Of a stretch of DNA of 64,000 bases, positions 46,460 to 54,135 are shown piece after piece (position 1 is the first letter of the stretch; each line of letters begins with the position of its first letter). A model generated the notes under the pieces. It ran no database searches. It saw only the letters and a program-made list of their open reading frames with translations, and was not told the DNA's origin. The stretch covers positions 115,197 to 179,196 of the forward strand of contig NZ_FOIC01000007.1 of assembly GCF_900111485.1 (NCBI RefSeq), read 5' to 3'. This DNA is from Natrinema hispanicum (lineage in GTDB: Archaea; Halobacteriota; Halobacteria; Halobacteriales; Natrialbaceae). Position numbers and translations under genes: made by a program.

Positions 46460-46927
46460 ATGGACGTCGCGCTTGGTGGGACCTTCGACCCCGTTCATGA
46501 CGGTCATCGGCGGCTGTTCGAACGGGCGTTCGAACTTGGAGACGTGACGGTCGGGTTGACCAGCGACGAACTCGCGCCGAAGACACGCAGCTCGGATCGG
46601 CAGGTACGGTCGTACGACGAGCGAACGGAGACGCTTGCGTCCGAACTCGAGTCGATCGCGGCCGAGTACGACCGCGAGTTCGAGATTCGCAAACTCGAGT
46701 CGCCGACGGGGATCGCGACGGAACCACAGTTTGACTACCTCGTTGTCTCTCCGGAAACCCGCGAGGGCGGCGCACGGATCAACGAGATTCGCCGCGAGCG
46801 CGGCCACGACCCGCTTGAGGTCGTTGTCGTCCCGCACGTCCTCGCCGAGGACGGCGATATCATCTCGAGTACACGGATCGTCAACGGCGAGATCGACGAG
46901 CATGGCGCTGTTCGTAACGACGATTGA
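46460..46927 (+). CDS. coaD: Phosphopantetheine adenylyltransferase (archaeal)
   Basis: A 155-residue archaeal-type PPAT making dephospho-CoA in coenzyme A synthesis. Nucleotidyl transferase motifs are GGTFDPVHDGHRRLFERAFELG (HxGH-like, here HDGH) at the N-terminus and ISSTRIVNG at the end (the ISSTxI element). Start ATG 46460 (MDVALGGTFD); 20 in-frame codons upstream are dispensable. The fold is the same as the bacterial enzyme with low identity. Confidence 0.94.
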   Translation: MDVALGGTFDPVHDGHRRLFERAFELGDVTVGLTSDELAPKTRSSDRQVRSYDERTETLASELESIAAEYDREFEIRKLESPTGIATEPQFDYLVVSPETREGGARINEIRRERGHDPLEVVVVPHVLAEDGDIISSTRIVNGEIDEHGAVRNDD

Positions 46928-47025
46928 CGTGTCTCTCCGACGCAGGAATGGTCTCGTAGCAGACACTTACGGCACATCGTTGTCTCAGAGCGTTAGCCGT
47001 GGCAGTTGTACGGGGTCCTTACGGG

Positions 47026-47334
47026 CTACCAGCGCGGCGGCTCGAGTCCCGCCGACTCGAGCAGGTCCTTCCAGCGGGACTGAATCGATAGCCGGGAGAC
47101 GTCCGCGGCGTCGGCGACTGCACTTTGTGTGCGACCGTCACCGGCGACAAGCGAGCCGGCGTACACGCTTGCGGCCAGCACCGCTTGCTTCGATCGATCG
47201 GAGTCGGGGACATCGGCGAGAAAGAGATCGGCCGCACACGACCGCGCCTCCGTCGACAGCTCCAGCCGGTCGGCGATCTCCGAGAGTTCCTCGAGCCACG
47301 GTTCGTACTCGATGCGGTCACGCGCGCTGTGCAT
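47026..47334 (-). CDS. Single-cyclin-repeat TFB-like protein
   Basis: A 102-residue helical protein starting MHSARDRIEYEPWLEELSEIADRLEL. The later SKQAVLAASVYAGSLVAGDGRTQSAVADAADVSRLSIQSRWKDLLESAGL strongly resembles one cyclin repeat of TFB, including the final recognition helix (compare SEVTIRNRYKELLEA in the TFB at 23526). There is no zinc ribbon and only one repeat, so it cannot be a full factor. It could compete for promoter DNA or regulate TFB, or be a family used for other DNA binding. The start at 47334 is the most plausible. Confidence 0.78.
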   Translation of the reverse strand: MHSARDRIEYEPWLEELSEIADRLELSTEARSCAADLFLADVPDSDRSKQAVLAASVYAGSLVAGDGRTQSAVADAADVSRLSIQSRWKDLLESAGLEPPRW

Positions 47335-47549
47335 ACGTCGCCTATCGGGTCGGATAGGATAAACGTGTGGGCCCGTCCGATCCGTGTCCATCGCGCCCCA
47401 ATTCGACACTACCGCCTGCAACAGTGCGCTACGAACAAATCGGTAGCACAGCCGTTCACCACTGATTGCACTAGGTGACGCCTACTAAACCGGTTGCCGA
47501 CCGAATCAGGGCGCAACGCCAGCGGTCGGTGGCGATCCACAACGCCCCC

Positions 47550-47723
47550 ATGAAAGAGCCAACATGTAAACTCGTCTGTACTGGCTGCGGTCTCGAGATG
47601 CCCTATCAGTCGCGGGCGCTCGCCGAAGAGGCCGCTGAGTTACATCAGTCGCGAGATCCCGAGCACGTGACGTACATCGTGCCACCGGACTGGTCGCCGG
47701 AGGAATCGGTGACTCGTTGCTAA
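47550..47723 (+). CDS. 57-residue zinc-finger-like protein
   Basis: MKEPTCKLVCTGCGLEMPYQ continues SRALAEEAAELHQSRDPEHVTYIVPPDW and ends VTRC. It has a CxxC knuckle and later His residues, as in short haloarchaeal zinc proteins of unknown function. The start at 47550 gives the conserved-looking N-terminus; upstream codons are not needed. It precedes the tRNA-Leu gene. Confidence 0.7.
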   Translation: MKEPTCKLVCTGCGLEMPYQSRALAEEAAELHQSRDPEHVTYIVPPDWSPEESVTRC

Positions 47724-47769
47724 CGCGGACCGACAGGTACTTACTCGATTCGGCAAAAGGCGAAGACGA

Positions 47770-47854
47770 GCGCGGGTAGCCAAGCCAGGCCAACGGCGCA
47801 GCGCTTAGGACGCTGTCCCGTAGGGGTCCGCCGGTTCGAATCCGGTCCCGCGCA
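47770..47854 (+). tRNA. tRNA-Leu (anticodon UAG)
   Basis: An 85-base gene. The 7-bp acceptor stem GCGCGGG/CCCGCGC is perfect with discriminator A at 47854. The anticodon arm is CAGCG-CTTAGGA-CGCTG with TAG as anticodon. The long variable arm (TCCCGTAGGGG-type hairpin) marks a class II tRNA. The T arm CCGG-TTCGAAT-CCGG is canonical. The CCA end is not encoded. No intron. Confidence 0.93.
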
Positions 47855-48076
47855 TGTTTCTCCAAACAGTTTCTCGCGGAGAAGCATCGCCGGCTGGTTC
47901 GAACCCTGCAAGGAACGCACAGCGCTCGAGCCAGCGTCCAGCGGCTGATCGTCCGACAGGGAGTGTCGGCCACGGTTGGACAGCTGACTTGAATTCGACC
48001 GCCATGAGCGATAATCGAAAGACGTGCGTCAGACACCCCATAACGCTTATTCGCGCAGGAACGAGTTGTAGTATCA

Positions 48077-48889
48077 ATGGCTGGGTTAGACGACGTGTTT
48101 GGGGATCTCTTTGCGAGTGTGGATGGCGTGGCCCTCTTTTCGCCCAGCGGCTCCTACTACGAACAGGTCACAGCCGTCGAGGACCTGAACGTGATCGTTG
48201 TCGGCACCGAAAACAGCGTCGGCGCGGAAACGTTCGTCGAGTTGCCGCTCGAGTTCGAGGACGTCACCGAGCGGATCCGGTTTGGTCTCGAGGGGGCGTT
48301 AGAACAGGACGTCATCGAGGATGGCGACGAACTCCTCTGTGCGACCAGCGCCTTCAGCGACGGGATCGATACGATCTCTCGCGTCCGGGCGGACGCAGAA
48401 TCCCACACGGGGATCTACGATCTCTTCGCCAAATCCCGCGCCGAACCCGAAGTGGTCAAGGCGGTCCTCGAGTTGGCGATCGAACTGGGACAGAAGGGGC
48501 AGAAGGGGAAACCGGTGGGCGCATTGTTCGTCGTCGGCGACGCCGGGAAGGTGATGAACAAGTCCCGGCCCCTGTCGTACAACCCCTTCGAGAAGTCCCA
48601 CGTCCACGTCGGCGATCCGATCGTCAACGTGATGTTAAAGGAGTTCTCGCGACTCGACGGCGCGTTCGTCATCTCGGATGCGGGCAAGATTGTCTCGGCG
48701 TATCGCTACTTAGAGCCCTCTGCGGAGGGTGTCGACATTCCAAAGGGACTGGGTGCACGTCACATGGCTGGCGGCGCGATCACGCGGGATACGAACGCGA
48801 TCGCGATCGTGCTTTCGGAGAGCGACGGGCTCGTCCGAGCGTTCAAAGGCGGTGAACTCATCCTGGAGGTCGACCCGGAGGCGTACTGA
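48077..48889 (+). CDS. dacZ: Diadenylate cyclase DacZ
   Basis: A 270-residue archaeal diadenylate cyclase that makes c-di-AMP from two ATP. The DisA_N-type domain is in the C-terminal half: GALFVVGD...LDGAFVISDAGKIVSAYRYLEP has the DGA motif, and GLGARHMAGGAITRDTNAIAIVLSESDG has the RHxxA-type motif. The N-terminal half is the DacZ-specific domain. In Haloferax volcanii DacZ is essential and c-di-AMP influences osmotic behaviour. The gene is 1 base from the MscS-like channel gene that follows, so they are likely cotranscribed. Confidence 0.93.
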   Translation: MAGLDDVFGDLFASVDGVALFSPSGSYYEQVTAVEDLNVIVVGTENSVGAETFVELPLEFEDVTERIRFGLEGALEQDVIEDGDELLCATSAFSDGIDTISRVRADAESHTGIYDLFAKSRAEPEVVKAVLELAIELGQKGQKGKPVGALFVVGDAGKVMNKSRPLSYNPFEKSHVHVGDPIVNVMLKEFSRLDGAFVISDAGKIVSAYRYLEPSAEGVDIPKGLGARHMAGGAITRDTNAIAIVLSESDGLVRAFKGGELILEVDPEAY

Positions 48890-48890
48890 T

Positions 48891-49658
48891 ATGGTTGCAT
48901 GGCAGCCGTTGCTCAACGAGCCGGCGGTCATCGCGGCGGCAGTGCTTGCGCTCGGGCTCATCGTCGGGTACTTCGTCGGCCGACTCAACGAGGAGTTGCT
49001 CTCGGCGTCGGGTGTTCCGGACGCTGTCGAGGGGACGCCGTTCGAGCGGACCGCCCAGTCGCTTGGCACCTCGACGGTCGAGATTATCGCCCGACTGAGT
49101 TCGTGGTTTATCTACGGTATCGCAGTCCTTACGGCGATCCACATCGCGCAACTGCTCGATACGAACGCCTTCTGGCTTCGGGTGACGGAGTTTATCCCAC
49201 AGCTGTTTATTGCGGTCCTCGTGCTCATCATCGGGTTCATCGTCGCGGACAAGTCCGAACTCGTCGTCAGCGAGTATCTGCGCGGTGTGAAGCTCCCTGA
49301 AGTATCGATCATCCCGAAGTTGGTCAAATACTCCGTGCTGTACGTCACCTTCATCATCGCACTGGGCCAAATCGGCGTCCACGTCCTCGCCTTGCTGATC
49401 CTGCTGACGGTCTATGCCGTCGGCGTCGTCATCGTCGGCACAGTCGCGTTCAAGGATTTCCTTGTCTCGAGCGCCGCCGGCATCTATCTGCTGCTCAACC
49501 AGCCCTACGGGATCGGTGATCAGGTCCGGATCGGTGATCAGCGAGGGATTGTCCAAGAGGTCGATCTGTTCGTCACCAAGATCGAAGACGACTCCGAGGA
49601 GTACATCGTTCCGAACCGCAAGGTCTTCGAAGACGGGATCGTCCGTATTCGGGAGTGA
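48891..49658 (+). CDS. MscS-family mechanosensitive channel-like protein
   Basis: A 255-residue membrane protein with about five TM helices (starting AVIAAAVLALGLIVGYFVG), then the pore-lining and beta-domain region of MscS (LLILLTVYAVGVVIVGTVAFKDFLVSSAAGIYLLLNQPYGIGDQVRIGDQRGIVQEVDLFVTKIEDDSEEYIVPNRKVFEDG). It lacks the large cytoplasmic cage of E. coli MscS. Its start is 1 base after the dacZ stop. c-di-AMP controls turgor in other organisms, so the pair suggests that c-di-AMP and this channel act together in osmotic response. Confidence 0.87.
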   Translation: MVAWQPLLNEPAVIAAAVLALGLIVGYFVGRLNEELLSASGVPDAVEGTPFERTAQSLGTSTVEIIARLSSWFIYGIAVLTAIHIAQLLDTNAFWLRVTEFIPQLFIAVLVLIIGFIVADKSELVVSEYLRGVKLPEVSIIPKLVKYSVLYVTFIIALGQIGVHVLALLILLTVYAVGVVIVGTVAFKDFLVSSAAGIYLLLNQPYGIGDQVRIGDQRGIVQEVDLFVTKIEDDSEEYIVPNRKVFEDGIVRIRE

Positions 49659-49667
49659 CGATCGGAA

Positions 49668-50489
49668 CTACTCAAGCGAGAGGCCAGCGTGCCAGCGGTC
49701 GACACCGGCCTCGCGTTTGACGGCATCCATTTTGGCCAGGAGATGGGTCGCGAGTGTCGCAGTCTCGGCGGCCCGCGATTCGCCTTCGGTTCTGAATTCG
49801 CCGGTTTCGCGGTTGGCGTAGACGGTACAGACCACCCCCGCACGGAGCCCGTACAGGTTTGCAAGCGTGAGGATCGCGCTCGCCTCCATCTCGATGTTTT
49901 TGACGTTCGCCGCTTTGAGATCGTCGACCAAGTCGTCAGCGCCGGCGGCTTCGAACCCGCCGAAGCCGGGTCGACCCTGGCCGGCGTAGAACGAATCTGC
50001 GCTCATCGTGACACCGGTGTGGTAGTCGTAGCCGAGTCGTTCAGCGGCGGCGACGAGTGCGGAAATGACCTCGTAATCTGCGGCGGCCGGATAGTCCTCG
50101 CGGACGTACTCGTCGCTGGTTCCCTCCTGACGGACCGCGCCGGTCGTGATCACCAGATCGCCGACGGCCATCTCCGGCTGGATCGCCCCACATGACCCAA
50201 CGCGGATCATCGTCTTGACGCCGACGCGTGCCAGTTCTTCGACGGCAATCGCAGCCGACGGGCTACCAATCCCGGTCGAAGTGACTGAGATCGGCGTCCC
50301 CTCGTATGTGCCCGTTGCCGTCCGGTACTCGCGGTGATGGGCCCGATTCTCGTGGTCGTCCCAGAACGCGACGATTTTTTCGAGTCGTTCGGGATTGCCG
50401 GGCAACAGCACAGTGTCTGCCACGTCGTCGGGGCCGACCTCGAGATGGTACTGGACGTCGGCGTTCGGATCTTCGCTGTCGCGAGCCAT
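49668..50489 (-). CDS. udp: Uridine phosphorylase-type nucleoside phosphorylase
   Basis: A 273-residue PNP/UDP family enzyme cleaving nucleosides with phosphate to base and (deoxy)ribose-1-phosphate. Motifs: VLLPGNPERLEKIV, the phosphate-binding VTSTGIGSPSAAIAVEELARVGVKTMIRVGSCGAIQPEMAVGDLVI, and NIEMEASAILTLANLYGLRAGVVCTVYANR, the nucleoside-binding segment with the EMEAS sequence. Uridine is the most likely substrate. A cytidine deaminase and a phosphohexomutase-type gene on the same strand about 1 kb upstream fit a pyrimidine salvage route. Confidence 0.9.
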   Translation of the reverse strand: MARDSEDPNADVQYHLEVGPDDVADTVLLPGNPERLEKIVAFWDDHENRAHHREYRTATGTYEGTPISVTSTGIGSPSAAIAVEELARVGVKTMIRVGSCGAIQPEMAVGDLVITTGAVRQEGTSDEYVREDYPAAADYEVISALVAAAERLGYDYHTGVTMSADSFYAGQGRPGFGGFEAAGADDLVDDLKAANVKNIEMEASAILTLANLYGLRAGVVCTVYANRETGEFRTEGESRAAETATLATHLLAKMDAVKREAGVDRWHAGLSLE

Positions 50490-50548
50490 TGAACAGCGAC
50501 GGTTCGATCCGTCACGGTATATAACTGCAGGGAGAGTAGAGTCATGCT

Positions 50549-50980
50549 ATGTCATGGGGAAAAGTCACAGACACATACGTCGCTGCCATCCAGCACGGCT
50601 TGGCCGATCTGTCGCCGGACGTAACTCGCGTCGGCGTCGTCCGGCAACCGACCGGGTGGTTTCACGCGGCTATTGACGAGAATCAGCCCGAACTCGGGCC
50701 ACCGACCGACCTGCTTGAGGCGTTTCGTGACGCCGAAGCGGACATGAAGCTGCAGGGATTCTGCGAGGAAGGTGCACACAACGCCGCGTGGGAGCAGGTC
50801 GGATTCGGGAAGGCATACCGGGAGTATCTCGAGGACTCGAGTGACGCGCAAGCGGCGCTTTCAGAGCTCGAAGACAGGCTAGAATCGGGCGAATCGCTGG
50901 CGTTAGTCTGCTACGAAAACACTGAGAAAAAGCGGTGTCATCGGACGATTCTTCGAGAGCAACTCGAGGGGACATTGTGA
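50549..50980 (+). CDS. DUF488-like C-terminal domain protein
   Basis: A 143-residue soluble protein starting MSWGKVTDTYVAAIQHGLADL. The end, SGESLALVCYENTEKKRCHRTILREQLEG, carries the CxExxxxxCHR motif of the DUF488 family. The N-terminal part lacks the usual DUF488 start and looks haloarchaea-specific. Function unknown. Divergent from udp. Confidence 0.75.
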   Translation: MSWGKVTDTYVAAIQHGLADLSPDVTRVGVVRQPTGWFHAAIDENQPELGPPTDLLEAFRDAEADMKLQGFCEEGAHNAAWEQVGFGKAYREYLEDSSDAQAALSELEDRLESGESLALVCYENTEKKRCHRTILREQLEGTL

Positions 50981-51002
50981 GACTGCGAGTAACACTCAGT
51001 AC

Positions 51003-51200
51003 TCAGATATCTTCGAGGGGCGTTAGTTCGCCAGAATCCTTCAGCTCGATCTCACGGGCTTTCTGCTGGAGTTCCTTGCGGTTGCGTTCCTGAGCCAGTT
51101 CTCGGAGCAATTCATCATAGGACTGGTTTGTTCCCTTGAGTTGATGGAGTTGTTCGTGCGTTTCTTCGGTTACCGGAATGCGTTTGTTAGCTTGAGTCAT
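51003..51200 (-). CDS. Small VapB/RHH-like protein
   Basis: A 65-residue protein: MTQANKRIPVTEETHEQLHQLKGTNQSYDELLRELAQERNRKELQQKAREI. A short beta strand (KRIPVTEETHEQL) followed by helices resembles the haloarchaeal VapB-like/ribbon-helix-helix family. No toxin is adjacent, so it is not called an antitoxin. The start is set at 51200 because a TATA box lies about 22 bases upstream (51217-51227), which would make longer versions start inside the promoter. Confidence 0.75.
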   Translation of the reverse strand: MTQANKRIPVTEETHEQLHQLKGTNQSYDELLRELAQERNRKELQQKAREIELKDSGELTPLEDI

Positions 51201-51216
51201 CTTGTCGGGATTCTGC

Positions 51217-51227
51217 ATTTTATAGGG
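51217..51227 (-). promoter_or_regulatory. TATA box of the small RHH-like gene
   Basis: CCTATAAAATG on the reverse strand, centred about 22 bases from the ATG at 51200, predicts a leaderless or nearly leaderless transcript and rules out the two longer in-frame starts at 51218 and 51230. Confidence 0.6.
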
Positions 51228-51260
51228 CATAAGTCCATCGTCTGTTCACAACATCGTTAT

Positions 51261-51650
51261 TTACTCGAGGGTTTCCTGCGTGATCGTATTTGGCAACAGT
51301 TCGCCGAGCGTGTACTCGGTCACGTCGCCGTCGCCTTCGTCACAAACCACTACCAACTCGTCATCACAGAACTCGGTGAGTGTCTGGCGACACATGCCAC
51401 AAGGAGTGACGCCGTCGCGGCGATCCGAACTCACCGCGAGTCGTGCAAAGTCGCGGTGGCCCTTCTTGACAGCCTCGGCGATTGCGACCTCCTCGGCGTG
51501 AAGGCTGTTGCTGAAGTTGGCGTTCTCGAGGTTACAACCGACGAAAACCTCGCCATTAGCCGTCTCGAGGGCGGCACCGACTCGATACTCGGAGTAAGGG
51601 ACGTGCGCGCGGTCTTGGACATCGCGAGCGGCCTCGATCAGGTCGTCCAT
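51261..51650 (-). CDS. cdd: Cytidine deaminase
   Basis: A 129-residue homotetrameric-type cytidine deaminase converting cytidine to uridine. Zinc-binding and catalytic motifs: LHAEEVAIAEAV (His and catalytic Glu), then GVTPCGMCRQTLTEF (two Cys). FVGCNLENANFSNSLHAEE is the substrate loop. It is 43 bases from the mutase gene upstream on the same strand and close to udp, which together allow cytidine to be turned into uracil and ribose-1-phosphate. Confidence 0.95.
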   Translation of the reverse strand: MDDLIEAARDVQDRAHVPYSEYRVGAALETANGEVFVGCNLENANFSNSLHAEEVAIAEAVKKGHRDFARLAVSSDRRDGVTPCGMCRQTLTEFCDDELVVVCDEGDGDVTEYTLGELLPNTITQETLE

Positions 51651-51693
51651 AGACGAGGGGTTCGACCAGTGGCCACCAAAGGATATCGACTCC

Positions 51694-53079
51694 CTACTGA
51701 TTTTGCTCGATCGCCGCCTCGGTAACTGATCGTGCGTCGGCGACTAGGTCGTCAACGGACTCGCTTTCCGCATACAGGCGGATGTACGGCTCCGTTCCAC
51801 TGGGTCGGACGAGCAACCACGAGGCGTCGTCGAACTCGAGGCGGATGCCGTACTCCGTGTCGACCGCCGCGTCCGGGAACGCGTCGGGAAGGTCAGTCTC
51901 GAGAGTGTCCATCGCGTCGGCTTTGGCCCCGTCCGGACAGTCGATGCTGACCTTTCGGTAGGGACGTTCGGTGACAGGTTCGCGAAGCGTCGCCGTGTCG
52001 CCTGCGTCGGCGACGAGCGCGGCGACCACGGCAGCGCTTGCGACACCGTCGATCCAGCCGCCGAACGCGGTGTGGATGTGTTTCCAGGGCTCGGCAGCGA
52101 AGACGATCTCGGTGTCTGCTGTCCCCTGGTCGCGCTCTCTGGCGATACCCTCGTGGAGAACCCCTAACTGGACGCGTTCGACGCGGCCGCCAGCCACTCG
52201 GACCCGCTCGTCGATGCGTGCCGAGGCGTTCGGTGTCGTGACGACAACGGGATCGTCGGCGTCGCTGTCAGCCGTGTAGTGGGCTGCAACCACCGCAAGA
52301 ATCGTATCCTCGTGGATCACCTCCCCGTCGGGACCGAGGACGACGAGGCGGTCGGCATCACCGTCGTGGGCGACCCCGAGGTCGAAGGTCCCATCCGCAA
52401 GGAACTCGCTGAACTCCGTCAGCGTCTCCGGCGTCGGTTTGCTTTCGCGACCTGGGAAGTGGCCGTCGACGGACGCGTTAATCGAGACGACCGTCGCACC
52501 GAGCCGTTCGAGGACTTGCGGCGTCGCGAGCGCGCCGACACCGTTCCCGCAGTCGACGGCGATCCGCAGGCCGGAGAGCGGTCGGTCTGCATTCGTCCCA
52601 TCGGTGCCGCCGAACCGGTTGCGGACGTAGTCGACGACGGCGTCGCGATACCGCTCGAGTACGGAGAGCTGTTCCGAATCGCCCCATTGCTCCCAGCGGG
52701 CGAGTCGAGAGTCGTCGCTCGTGATGCGGTCGTCGATTACCTGTTCTGCGTCACTGTCGTACTCGACGCCGTCGATGAAGAGTTTGATGCCGTTGTCAGC
52801 GGGCGGGTTGTGACTGGCGGTGAGCATCACGCCGCGTCGGCCACGCGAGGCAAAGGCGAGCGCGGGTGTCGGCACCTGTCCGACGCGGCGAACGTCGGCT
52901 CCGGCACTCTCGAGGCCAGCTTCCATCGCCGCCGCAAGCGCCGGTCCCGTCTCTCGCCCGTCGCGACCGACGACGAACGTTTCACCGGGTTCACCGGCAG
53001 CCTGCCCGACGGTAAGCGCGAGCGAGGGTGAGACGTCCTCGACCGGGCCGCGAATCCCTGCAGTTCCGAAAAGGGTCAT
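51694..53079 (-). CDS. Phosphohexomutase-family enzyme (possible phosphopentomutase)
   Basis: A 461-residue member of the phosphoglucomutase/phosphomannomutase family. It has catalytic serine TASHNP (GVMLTASHNPPADNGIKL), metal loop DGDADR (VAHDGDADRLVV), sugar-binding loop AAEPWKHIHTAFGG and phosphate loop RPSGTEPYIRLYAE. The EPWKH sequence replaces the GEESGH-type loop of hexose-phosphate mutases, which points to a different substrate. Lying in one row with cdd and udp, it may interconvert ribose-1- and ribose-5-phosphate. That is inferred from context. Confidence 0.85.
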   Translation of the reverse strand: MTLFGTAGIRGPVEDVSPSLALTVGQAAGEPGETFVVGRDGRETGPALAAAMEAGLESAGADVRRVGQVPTPALAFASRGRRGVMLTASHNPPADNGIKLFIDGVEYDSDAEQVIDDRITSDDSRLARWEQWGDSEQLSVLERYRDAVVDYVRNRFGGTDGTNADRPLSGLRIAVDCGNGVGALATPQVLERLGATVVSINASVDGHFPGRESKPTPETLTEFSEFLADGTFDLGVAHDGDADRLVVLGPDGEVIHEDTILAVVAAHYTADSDADDPVVVTTPNASARIDERVRVAGGRVERVQLGVLHEGIARERDQGTADTEIVFAAEPWKHIHTAFGGWIDGVASAAVVAALVADAGDTATLREPVTERPYRKVSIDCPDGAKADAMDTLETDLPDAFPDAAVDTEYGIRLEFDDASWLLVRPSGTEPYIRLYAESESVDDLVADARSVTEAAIEQNQ

Positions 53080-53230
53080 ATGGCTAGGTTCCGCGAGGAG
53101 CTACTTAATCTCGAAGACTCGAGCAGCGTTATGACAGTCCCTGCATCATTGAACGCGGCTGGCATGAGCCGACAAAAGCGGCTGTGGTGCGCAGCGAGCG
53201 ATCTCGTCAGTCGACCGAGGGAGAGAGGTC

Positions 53231-53869
53231 TTATTCAGCTGGCAGATCGTCGATCAGGACGACGGCCTCGCCGTTAATTACGGTCGTGTCGTCGTCTTCG
53301 TCTCGGACGAGCGTCTCGAGTCGGTACTGGTCGTTCCCGAGGCTCTCGACGACTTCGACGCGCGCGGAGACGCTGTCGCCGATGCCGACGGGGCCGCTGA
53401 ACTCGAGGTCCTGTGAGAGGTAAATCGTGAGTCCGGGAAGCCGCGCGAGGGCGGCGCTGATGAGCCCGGAGACGAGCGTCCCATGGACGATGCGTTCGCC
53501 AAACCGGGTTTCGGATGCGAACTCTTCGTCGAGATGGAGCCGGTTCGTGTCGCCGCTGACGGCGGCGAACGCCCGGATATCCTCGTCGGAGAGCGTCTTC
53601 TCGAAGGTGACGGTGTCACCGACGCTGATGTAGTCCGGATCGTCAACGGTGCGGTCGAACTGCCAGTCCAAATCGGAGTACTCGATCGACGGGATCGACG
53701 GGGCGATTCGGTTAACTTCTGCGCCGTTGCTCTCTTCGGTCGAGGGCAACATTGCAGAGACAGCAGCACGATTCGCCGCGGTCGCCGTTCGAAGAAATCC
53801 TCGCGTCATCGCCGACCACGCATCGGTCATGCTCGCGAGATTATCTTCGCCCGCGTTCTGGTGGGACAT
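53231..53869 (-). CDS. MaoC-like (R)-enoyl-CoA hydratase of the PHA locus
   Basis: A 212-residue hot-dog-fold protein. The MaoC domain spans about residues 80-205: VGDTVTFEKTLSDEDIRAFAAVSGDTNRLHLDEEFASETRFGERIVHGTLVSGLISAALARLPG with the hydratase Asp/His dyad (DTNRLH). It would make (R)-3-hydroxyacyl-CoA, the PHA monomer. A roughly 60-residue N-terminal helical extension (MTDAWSAMTRGFLRTATAANRAAV) resembles a phasin helix and may bind the granule. The start at 53869 fits the TATA box at 53892-53900 for a leaderless transcript. It is divergent from phaR, as in Haloferax mediterranei. Confidence 0.88.
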   Translation of the reverse strand: MSHQNAGEDNLASMTDAWSAMTRGFLRTATAANRAAVSAMLPSTEESNGAEVNRIAPSIPSIEYSDLDWQFDRTVDDPDYISVGDTVTFEKTLSDEDIRAFAAVSGDTNRLHLDEEFASETRFGERIVHGTLVSGLISAALARLPGLTIYLSQDLEFSGPVGIGDSVSARVEVVESLGNDQYRLETLVRDEDDDTTVINGEAVVLIDDLPAE

Positions 53870-53891
53870 CTACAAACGGCTAAGTGTGGCG

Positions 53892-53900
53892 GCTATATGA
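53892..53900 (-). promoter_or_regulatory. TATA box of the maoC-like gene
   Basis: Reverse-strand TCATATAGC centred about 27 bases from the ATG at 53869. This spacing supports transcription starting at the start codon and selects 53869 over the internal ATG at 53830. Confidence 0.6.
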
Positions 53901-53956
53901 CTTCTTTGGCTGTCACAATACTGATTTGATGGCGGAGAATCACAGTAATCGTCACT

Positions 53957-54038
53957 TAGAGATTCTCTAACTGTAAATCTCTACTTACAGCGTCGGCTGT
54001 CGAACCCCCTGAACAGCTGCAAGTCCTGTCTTTTGCAG
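53957..54038. promoter_or_regulatory. Cluster of dyads between maoC and phaR
   Basis: Three inverted repeats lie in the divergent intergenic region: TAGAGA-T-TCTCTA (53957-53969), CTGTAA-8 bases-TTACAG (53971-53990) and CTGCAA-10 bases-TTGCAG (54017-54038). CTGTAA and CTGCAA differ by one base, so the second and third dyads may be two copies of one operator. PhaR, an AbrB-type protein encoded just to the right, is the obvious candidate binder, known in Haloferax mediterranei to repress its own locus. Confidence 0.55.
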
Positions 54039-54103
54039 GTGCATAACACCATCTTCCCTCCATATCTACCATCTCTTGCCATCAAAAGACATCTAGTGGA
54101 AAG

Positions 54104-54113
54104 GCTTATTATG
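54104..54113 (+). promoter_or_regulatory. TATA box of the phaRPEC operon
   Basis: GCTTATTATG preceded by GGAAAG (BRE-like), centred about 27 bases before the ATG at 54136, so phaR should be leaderless. The candidate operator dyads lie 65-150 bases further upstream. Confidence 0.62.
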
Positions 54114-54135
54114 TATCCGATCCAACCAACAGGTG

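Noticed and set aside
47770..47854. tRNA-Leu as an integration site.
   Set aside because: No integrase nearby and no repeated 3' end of the tRNA seen downstream; neighbours are housekeeping genes.
51003..51200. Toxin-antitoxin pair with the small RHH-like gene as antitoxin.
   Set aside because: No toxin-like gene lies on either side; the neighbours are a DUF488-like gene and cytidine deaminase.
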